This document shows, piece after piece, positions 6,046 through 10,979 of a stretch of 10,979 bases of DNA. Origin of the DNA: Pseudomonadota bacterium (GTDB lineage Bacteria > Pseudomonadota > Alphaproteobacteria > Rhizobiales > Beijerinckiaceae); NCBI GenBank assembly GCA_028876585.1, contig JAGWRL010000087.1, forward strand, positions 1-10,979. The letters are read 5' to 3'. Under the pieces are notes generated by a model. The model saw nothing but the letters and a program-made list of their open reading frames with translations. It was not told the DNA's origin and searched no databases. The translations under genes were made by a program, and so were the position numbers. The stretch's first letter is position 1. Every line of letters starts with the position of its first letter.

Positions 6046-7871
6046 TCGGCGGCCTCCTGGACGCGAAGGGCGACGCCCTCCTTCGCGCGGATTTCGCGCG
6101 CGATGAAACGGGCGGTGATCGGCGAGCCGTCATAATTGAGGATCGAGGCGAATTTCGCCGCTTCATGCGGGAAGTCGATCAACAACAACGTGCGCATCTG
6201 CGCGTCGCGATTCTGCTCGACGATGACAATGCGGCGGTGGCTGGCCAGAAACTCCGCCACTTCGGGGCCGAACGGAAAGGCGCGCAGCCGCATCGCGTCG
6301 AAATCGAGGTTTTCGGCGGCGAGCGTCGCCAGCGCTTCGTCCATCGCCGCGCCGGTCGAGCCGTAATAGACCACGCCGACCTCGGCGGGTTTGTGCGCCT
6401 GGCGGATCGCGGCGGCGGGGACCAGCGATTTGGCGGTCTCCCACTTGCGCAACAGCCGCTCCATGTTCTCGACGTAGGGGTTGCCCTCCTCGGTGTAGCG
6501 GGCGAACTTGTCGCGGCTGGTGCCGCGCGTGAAATAGGCGCCCTTGTTGGGATGGCCGCCGGGCAGGGTGCGGAACGGCACGCCGTCGCCGTCGACGTCG
6601 AGATAGCGGGCGAAATCACGCCCCGATTCGAGGTCGGTCGCGCTCATCACCTTGCCGCGGTCGTAGCGGCGCGCGTCGTCCCATCGGAATGGAGCCGCGA
6701 GATGCGAGTTCATGCCGATATCGAGATCGAGCATGACGAACACCGGCGTCTGCAACCGCTCGGCGAGGTCGAAGCTCAGCGCGCCGAATTCGAAACATTC
6801 GCCCGGGCCCTCGGGCAGCAGCATCACGTGTTTGGTGTCGCCGTGCGAGGCGAAGGCGGCCGACAGCAGGTCCGATTGCTGGGTGCGGGTCGGCATCCCG
6901 GTCGAGGGGCCGCCGCGCTGCACGTCGAAGATGACGGCGGGAATCTCGGCGAAATAGGCGAGGCCGAAGAATTCCTGCATCAGCGACACGCCCGGCCCCG
7001 ACGTGGCGGTGAAGGCGCGCGCGCCGTTCCAGCCAGCGCCCACCACCATGCCGATCGCGGCGATCTCGTCTTCCGCCTGCACGAACGCGAAACGTTTCTC
7101 GCCGGTCGCGCGGTCGACGCGATAGCGCGCGGCGTAACGCTCGTAAGCCTCGGCGAGCGAGGTCGAGGGCGTGATCGGATACCAGGCGCAGACGGTGGCG
7201 CCGCCATAGACGGCGCCAAGACCGGCGGCCAGATTGCCCTCGACGAGAATCCGCTCGCCCACCGCGTCGGCGCGGACGACGCGCAGGCCGATCGGACAAT
7301 CGAACCGCGCCCGCGCGTCCTCGAAGCCGAGCCTGAGCGCGCGCAGATTGGGCTCGATCAGCTTCGGCTTGCCCTTGAACTGCTCCGCTATCAGCGTCTC
7401 CAGCACCGCCAATTCGAGGTCGAACAGCGCCGCCAGCGCCCCGACATAGATGATGTTCTTGAACAATTGGCGCTGGCGCGGGTCGGTGTATTGCGCGTTG
7501 CAGATATCGGTCAGCGGCATGCCCAGAACGACGATGTCGTCGCGAAATCGTGCTGCGGGGATATGGCGCGAGGAATCGTAAAAGAGATAGCCGCCCGGCT
7601 CTACGCCGGCCATGTCGCGGTCGAAGCTTTGCGGGTTCATGGCGACGCAAAAATCCGCGCCGCCGCGAGCGCCGAGCCAGCCGGCGCCGGAGACGCGCAC
7701 CTCGTACCAGGTCGGCAGCCCCTGGATGTTCGAGGGGAAGATGTTGCGCGGCGCGATCGGCACGCCCATGCGGAGGATCGCGCGCGCGAACATCAGGTTG
7801 GCGCTGGCCGAGCCGGAGCCGTTGACGTTGGCGAAGCGCAGGACGAAGTCGTTTACGGCCTTGATCGGCAT
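6042..7871 (-). CDS. korA: 2-oxoacid:ferredoxin oxidoreductase, alpha subunit with fused gamma domain (probably 2-oxoglutarate)
   Basis: 609-residue KorA of the long type. The first ~190 residues are the gamma domain, starting MPIKAVNDFVLRFANVNGSG and continuing with FPSNIQGLPTWYEVRVSG. The rest is the alpha domain, with the YPITPSTSLAEAYE motif and the TSGPGVSLMQEF and QRGGPSTGMPTRTQQSDLL stretches that form the CoA/ThDP-facing site. The open frame extends upstream to 8135, but that part is only the shadow of the preceding gene. The ATG at 7871 is chosen because the family N-terminus starts exactly there, with AGGCGG about 7 bases upstream. The first 19 bases overlap the end of the FAD/Fe-S gene, and the stop overlaps korB by 4 bp. 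It provides the substrate- and CoA-binding half of the O2-sensitive KorAB enzyme. Confidence 0.91.
   Translation of the reverse strand: MPIKAVNDFVLRFANVNGSGSASANLMFARAILRMGVPIAPRNIFPSNIQGLPTWYEVRVSGAGWLGARGGADFCVAMNPQSFDRDMAGVEPGGYLFYDSSRHIPAARFRDDIVVLGMPLTDICNAQYTDPRQRQLFKNIIYVGALAALFDLELAVLETLIAEQFKGKPKLIEPNLRALRLGFEDARARFDCPIGLRVVRADAVGERILVEGNLAAGLGAVYGGATVCAWYPITPSTSLAEAYERYAARYRVDRATGEKRFAFVQAEDEIAAIGMVVGAGWNGARAFTATSGPGVSLMQEFFGLAYFAEIPAVIFDVQRGGPSTGMPTRTQQSDLLSAAFASHGDTKHVMLLPEGPGECFEFGALSFDLAERLQTPVFVMLDLDIGMNSHLAAPFRWDDARRYDRGKVMSATDLESGRDFARYLDVDGDGVPFRTLPGGHPNKGAYFTRGTSRDKFARYTEEGNPYVENMERLLRKWETAKSLVPAAAIRQAHKPAEVGVVYYGSTGAAMDEALATLAAENLDFDAMRLRAFPFGPEVAEFLASHRRIVIVEQNRDAQMRTLLLIDFPHEAAKFASILNYDGSPITARFIAREIRAKEGVALRVQEAAE
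6052..6057 (-). promoter_or_regulatory. Ribosome binding site supporting the korB GTG start
   Basis: A perfect AGGAGG on the minus strand within the end of korA, six bases before the GTG at 6045. It decides the GTG start, which forms a GTGA overlap with the korA stop. Confidence 0.7.
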
Positions 7872-9640
7872 GCGTGGTCCGCCTGGGCAATATGAATTGT
7901 GAATTTCTGCATGTCCCACGCGCCGGTCGGACAGCGCTCCGCGCAAAGCCCGCAATGCAGGCAGAGGTCCTCGTCCTTGACCATGATGCGGCCGGTCTTG
8001 AGCGGCCCGGCGGCGTAAAGCGGCTGATCGTGATGCAATCGCGGCGCGTTGAGCGCGGCCAGCACGTCGTCGCGCGCGCCGTCGGCGACGAAGGAGATGC
8101 AGTCGATCGGGCAGATGTCGACGCAGGCGTCGCATTCGATGCAGGCCGGCGGGTTGAACACCGTCTCGACGTCGCAGTTGAGGCAGCGCTGCGCCTCGGC
8201 GAGGGCGAGCGGCAGGTCGAAGCCGAGTTCGACCTCGGTGCGCAGGCTCTTCAGCGCGATCGCGTTCTCGGTCGTGGGCACCTTGTAGCGCAGGTCATTC
8301 ACCACGGCGTTGTCGTAGGACCACTCGTGGATGCCCATCTTCTGGCTGATCAGATTGACCTGCGGCGGCGGGCGCTGCGTCAGGCTGGCGTTGCGGCAGA
8401 AAGCGTCGATCGAGATCGCGCCTTCGTGGCCATGCGCCACCGCCGTGATGATGTTCTTCGGCCCGAACGCGGAATCGCCGCCGAAGAACACGCGCGGATG
8501 CGTCGACTGGTGCGTCACCGCGTCGAGTTGCGGCAGGCCGTCGCGGAATTCGACGCCGCATTCGGGCTCGATCCAGGGGAAGGCGTTTTCCTGTCCGACG
8601 GCGATCAGCACGTCGTCGCAGGCGAAGATCGCGTCGGGCTCGCCGGTCGGGATCAGTTGACGCCGCCCCTTCGGGTCGCGCCGCGCCGCGACTTTCTCGA
8701 ACGACATGCCGGTCAGCTTGCCGTTCTCGTGCAGGAAGGCTTTCGGCACGAGGTAGTTGAGGATCGTGACGCCCTCGTGCATGGCGTCCTCTTTCTCCCA
8801 GGCCGACGCCTTCATCTCCTCGAAACCGGAGCGCACGATCACCTTGACGTCGGCGCCGCCGAGGCGGAGCGAGGTGCGGCAGCAATCCATCGCGGTGTTG
8901 CCGCCGCCGAGCACGATAACGCGGCGGCCGATCGTCTTGACGTGGCCGAACGCGACGCTGGCGAGCCAGTCGATGCCGAGGCTGATGTGGGCGGCCGCCT
9001 CGCGCCGGCCGGGAACGTCGAGATCGCGCCCGCGCGGCGCGCCGCAGCCGACGAACACGGCGTCGTAGCCCTCGTCGAGCAGGCCTTTGAGGCTGTCGAT
9101 GCGGCGGTTGGCGACGAAGCCGGCGCCGCCGGAAAACACATAGCCGACCTCCTCGTCGATCACCTCGTCCGGCAGGCGGAATTTCGGGATCTGGCTGCGC
9201 ATGAAGCCGCCGGCCTGCGGCTCGGAATCGAACACGGTCACTTCGTAGCCGAGCGGGCTGAGGTCGCGCGCCACCGTCAACGAGGCGGGGCCCGCGCCGA
9301 CGCAGGCGATTCGCTTGCCATTGCGGGTCGCGGGCGGGGTCGGCATATACGCAGCCGCGTCGCCCTTGTGGTCGGCGGCGACCCGTTTGAGCCGGCAGAT
9401 CGCGACCGGCTGCTCCTCGACGCGGCCGCGCCGGCAGGCCGGTTCGCACGGGCGGTCGCAGGTGCGGCCCAGAATTCCGGGGAAAACATTGGAGCGCCAG
9501 TTGATCATATAGGCGCCGAGGTGGTCGCCGGCCGCGATCCGCCTGATGTATTCAGGCACCGGCGTATGCGCCGGACAGGCCCACTGGCAATCGACCACCC
9601 GATGAAAATAATCGGGGTCCTGAATATCCGTATTGTTCAC
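7853..9640 (-). CDS. GltD-like FAD/NAD(P)-dependent oxidoreductase fused to a 2x[4Fe-4S] ferredoxin domain, KorAB-associated
   Basis: 595 residues, cytoplasmic. The N-terminal Fe-S part has Cys18 and Cys22 (CQWAC) and Cys61, Cys65 and Cys69 (CDRPCEPAC). An FAD Rossmann fold follows with GAGPAS (115-120), then an NAD(P)H-binding fold with VLGGGNTAMD (243-252). The C-terminal ATG-type motif reads VFFGGDSAFGPKNI. Beyond it are CLNC (486-489) and two ferredoxin motifs: Cys500, 503, 506, 510 and Cys560, 563, 566, 570. This layout is that of the glutamate synthase small subunit and related electron-bifurcating or transfer flavoproteins, with a ferredoxin tail. Position as first gene of the kor operon, overlapping korA by 19 bp, suggests it links KorAB or ferredoxin to NADP(H). 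From memory, a comparable gene accompanies korAB in Thauera and has been called korC. The start is GTG at 9640; an in-frame stop at 9686-9688 with no ATG between excludes a longer ATG start. The upstream GGTGGG is a modest ribosome site. Confidence 0.87.
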   Translation of the reverse strand: MNNTDIQDPDYFHRVVDCQWACPAHTPVPEYIRRIAAGDHLGAYMINWRSNVFPGILGRTCDRPCEPACRRGRVEEQPVAICRLKRVAADHKGDAAAYMPTPPATRNGKRIACVGAGPASLTVARDLSPLGYEVTVFDSEPQAGGFMRSQIPKFRLPDEVIDEEVGYVFSGGAGFVANRRIDSLKGLLDEGYDAVFVGCGAPRGRDLDVPGRREAAAHISLGIDWLASVAFGHVKTIGRRVIVLGGGNTAMDCCRTSLRLGGADVKVIVRSGFEEMKASAWEKEDAMHEGVTILNYLVPKAFLHENGKLTGMSFEKVAARRDPKGRRQLIPTGEPDAIFACDDVLIAVGQENAFPWIEPECGVEFRDGLPQLDAVTHQSTHPRVFFGGDSAFGPKNIITAVAHGHEGAISIDAFCRNASLTQRPPPQVNLISQKMGIHEWSYDNAVVNDLRYKVPTTENAIALKSLRTEVELGFDLPLALAEAQRCLNCDVETVFNPPACIECDACVDICPIDCISFVADGARDDVLAALNAPRLHHDQPLYAAGPLKTGRIMVKDEDLCLHCGLCAERCPTGAWDMQKFTIHIAQADHACRSRP

Positions 9641-9738
9641 GCGTTTCCCACCCGGGCGCCTGCCTAAGTCGGTGGCGCCATCGCCTTATTTTCACTCGCC
9701 AGATCGATCCATTCCTTGCGAAAAGTCAAGCTGGATCG

Positions 9739-9752
9739 TTGATATATGGCAA
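9739..9752 (-). promoter_or_regulatory. Possible FNR/FixK-type site in the kor operon leader
   Basis: On the minus strand this reads TTGCCATATATCAA. Against the FNR/FixK consensus TTGAT-N4-ATCAA it matches 8 of 10 positions; against the rhizobial core TTGA-N6-TCAA it matches 7 of 8. It lies about 100 bases before the kor operon start, in the only gap of the leftward kor/nad run. The rest of the 9641-9777 leader holds a TTGACT (minus strand) some 10 bases further on, with no good -10, and nothing else I can name. One such match is expected by chance in a few kb, so this is a candidate only. Confidence 0.3.
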
Positions 9753-9777
9753 ATGCGCGCGGCGCCAACTCCCGGCC

Positions 9778-10629
9778 TCAACCGTCGTAATCTAGCCCGA
9801 TGTCGAGCGCCGGCGCGCTATGGGTCAGCCAGCCGATCGAGATGAGGTCGACGCCGGTCGCCGCGATCGCCGGCGCGGTCTGCGGCGTCACCCGCCCGGA
9901 AGCCTCGGTGACGGCGCGGCCGGCGACGAAGGCGACCGCCTCGCGCAACTGGGCCGGCGTCATATTGTCGAGCAGCACGGCGTCGACGCCGACCGCCATC
10001 GCCTCATCGAGCTGCGCCATCGTGTCGACTTCGAGTTCGATTTTGACGAGATGGCCGACGCGCGCCCGCGCCCGCTCTATGGCGGCGCGGACGCCGCCGG
10101 CGATGGCGACGTGGTTGTCCTTGATCAGCACGGCGTCGTCGAGGCCGAAGCGGTGATTGGCGCCGCCGCCGGCCCGCACCGCGTATTTCTCGATCGCGCG
10201 CAGTCCCGGCGTCGTCTTGCGGGTGCAGACGATGCGCGCCTGCGAACCCTGCACCGCTTCGACGATCGAGGCGGTCGCGCTGGCGATGCCGCTGAGCCGG
10301 CAGAGGAAGTTCAAGGCGACCCGCTCGGCCGTCAACATGCCGCGCGCCGGCCCGCTCACCGTCGCGACGACATCGCCGGGCGCGACCTTGTCGCCGTCGG
10401 CGCGGCGCTCGGTCAGGGTGAGCGCCGGGTCGATCAGCTTGAACGCGAGGGCGGCGAGATCGAGCCCGGCGATCACGCCGGACTGACGTGACGCCAGCGA
10501 GGTCGTCGCGCTCAGGCCGGCGGGGACGATCGCGTCTGTGGTCAGGTCCCCCGCCCGCCCAAGGTCTTCCAGCAGCGCGGCGCGCACCATCGGTTCGATC
10601 ATCAGGGTCGGCAATCGGGCGAGGCTCAT
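9778..10629 (-). CDS. nadC: Nicotinate-nucleotide pyrophosphorylase (carboxylating), quinolinate phosphoribosyltransferase
   Basis: 283 residues. It converts quinolinate and PRPP to nicotinate mononucleotide, CO2 and pyrophosphate, the last step of the de novo aspartate route before the shared NAD pathway. The N-terminus has the typical LLEDLGRAGDLTTDAIV. The middle carries ERVALNFLCRLSGIAS (residues 102-117) and CTRKTTPGLRAIEKYAV, with Arg137, Lys138 and Lys148. GGGANHRFGLDDAVLIKDNH then supplies His159, Arg160 and Lys170 for the phosphate and carboxylate sites. Later LEVD and LLDNM motifs and GVDLISIGWLTHSAP complete the barrel. The length is normal. The ATG at 10629 is 1 bp after the nadB stop (TGACATG), so the two are one operon. 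A 137-bp gap separates it from the kor operon on the same strand. Confidence 0.95.
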   Translation of the reverse strand: MSLARLPTLMIEPMVRAALLEDLGRAGDLTTDAIVPAGLSATTSLASRQSGVIAGLDLAALAFKLIDPALTLTERRADGDKVAPGDVVATVSGPARGMLTAERVALNFLCRLSGIASATASIVEAVQGSQARIVCTRKTTPGLRAIEKYAVRAGGGANHRFGLDDAVLIKDNHVAIAGGVRAAIERARARVGHLVKIELEVDTMAQLDEAMAVGVDAVLLDNMTPAQLREAVAFVAGRAVTEASGRVTPQTAPAIAATGVDLISIGWLTHSAPALDIGLDYDG

Positions 10630-10630
10630 G

Positions 10631-10979
10631 TCAGGCGCTCCTTGTCATCAACGGCGGCGCCAGTTCGTGCGCGGCGGCGATCGCCTCATTCAGCGTCCAG
10701 CGGCTTGGCGACGCCAGCGCGGCCCGTACGGGAAAGTCCGTGCGCCAATGCGCGCCGCGAGACTCCTCACGGCGCAAGGCGGCGAGCGCGATCATCAGCC
10801 CGACGCGGGCGGGGTCGGCGGCGGGTCCGCCGGCGAGCGCCAGCGGCGCCAGTTCGCCCACGGCCTGACTGAGCGCCCCGCCCTCGCGCAGCACCCCGGC
10901 CGCGCGCGACAGGATCGGCCGCACAAGCGACGCGTCGGGCGCCGGCGTCGCCGCGACGGAACGCATCGGCCGCGGCCTC
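10631..10979 (-). CDS. nadB: L-aspartate oxidase, C-terminal part (truncated by window edge)
   Basis: The last 115 or so residues of a gene entering from the right edge. They form the helical C-terminal domain of the flavoprotein family: LVRPILSRAAGVLREGGAL, then a helix ending in LIALAALRREESRGAHWRTD. The ESRGAHxRTDFP motif is a hallmark of L-aspartate oxidase and the related succinate dehydrogenase flavoproteins. NadB oxidises L-aspartate to iminoaspartate, which NadA turns into quinolinate. The immediately following nadC confirms the assignment over succinate dehydrogenase. The FAD-binding and catalytic parts are outside the window. Confidence 0.9.
   Translation of the reverse strand, partial: RPRPMRSVAATPAPDASLVRPILSRAAGVLREGGALSQAVGELAPLALAGGPAADPARVGLMIALAALRREESRGAHWRTDFPVRAALASPSRWTLNEAIAAAHELAPPLMTRSA

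Noticed and set aside
7872..8135. Extended N-terminus of KorA in the same open frame.
   Set aside because: The sequence is Arg-rich with no similarity to Kor proteins and lies wholly within the preceding gene, whose ferredoxin motifs are in the other frame.
7874..9667. A 597-codon plus-strand open frame antisense to the FAD/Fe-S gene, and similar long plus-strand frames over korA (6165-7895) and korB (5092-5841).
   Set aside because: High-GC shadow frames. The products are rich in Arg, Ala, Asp and Val with no domain motif, while the opposite strand has complete, well-conserved enzymes.

Overview
The window is high-GC, tightly packed bacterial DNA. Coding starts use clear Shine-Dalgarno sequences and neighbouring genes are separated by 1-4 bp or overlap by a few bases. 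The gene families (a proteobacterial-type inositol catabolism locus, a long KorA/KorB 2-oxoacid:ferredoxin oxidoreductase and nadB-nadC) suggest an alphaproteobacterium, probably of the Rhizobiales/Hyphomicrobiales. That placement is an inference from gene content and composition; no rRNA or other marker is present. No tRNA, rRNA, CRISPR array, insertion sequence or phage gene was seen.

Region 1 (1-4955) is a sugar/inositol-type catabolic locus arranged around a 106-bp divergent promoter region (1181-1286). Leftward run iolG (inositol 2-dehydrogenase) and the start of an aldehyde dehydrogenase gene cut off by the window edge. Rightward run a degenerate iolD, then three intact genes: a short-chain dehydrogenase, a TIM-barrel sugar isomerase/epimerase-like protein and a second Gfo/Idh/MocA oxidoreductase. 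The iolD copy is clearly dead. Its N-terminal third is split by a frameshift in a GC dinucleotide run, and the rest is gone except for about the last 22 codons, joined in a third frame. The loss is roughly 1.2 kb judged from the family's usual length. The genes behind it keep intact frames, ribosome binding sites and catalytic residues, so the operon appears to have lost the ring-cleaving step while keeping redox and isomerase chemistry.

Region 2 (4990-9640, minus strand) is a three-gene operon for low-potential electron metabolism, transcribed in the order FAD/Fe-S protein, korA, korB. KorA and KorB form a thiamine-diphosphate, Fe-S dependent 2-oxoacid (probably 2-oxoglutarate):ferredoxin oxidoreductase. 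The first gene fuses a GltD-like FAD/NAD(P)H module to a C-terminal 2x[4Fe-4S] ferredoxin-like domain and could pass electrons between the KorAB/ferredoxin pool and NADP(H). The genes overlap by 19 bp and 4 bp. Two of the three start with GTG. The 137-bp leader carries an imperfect FNR/FixK-type dyad, which would fit low-oxygen control of an oxygen-sensitive enzyme, though this is unproven.

Region 3 (9778-10979, minus strand) is the end of a NAD biosynthesis operon: the 3' part of nadB (L-aspartate oxidase) followed 1 bp later by nadC (quinolinate phosphoribosyltransferase).

I did not find a convincing new type of biological system. The points most worth checking are the iolD remnant inside an otherwise intact operon, and the KorAB-linked FAD/ferredoxin fusion with its possible FixK-type site.
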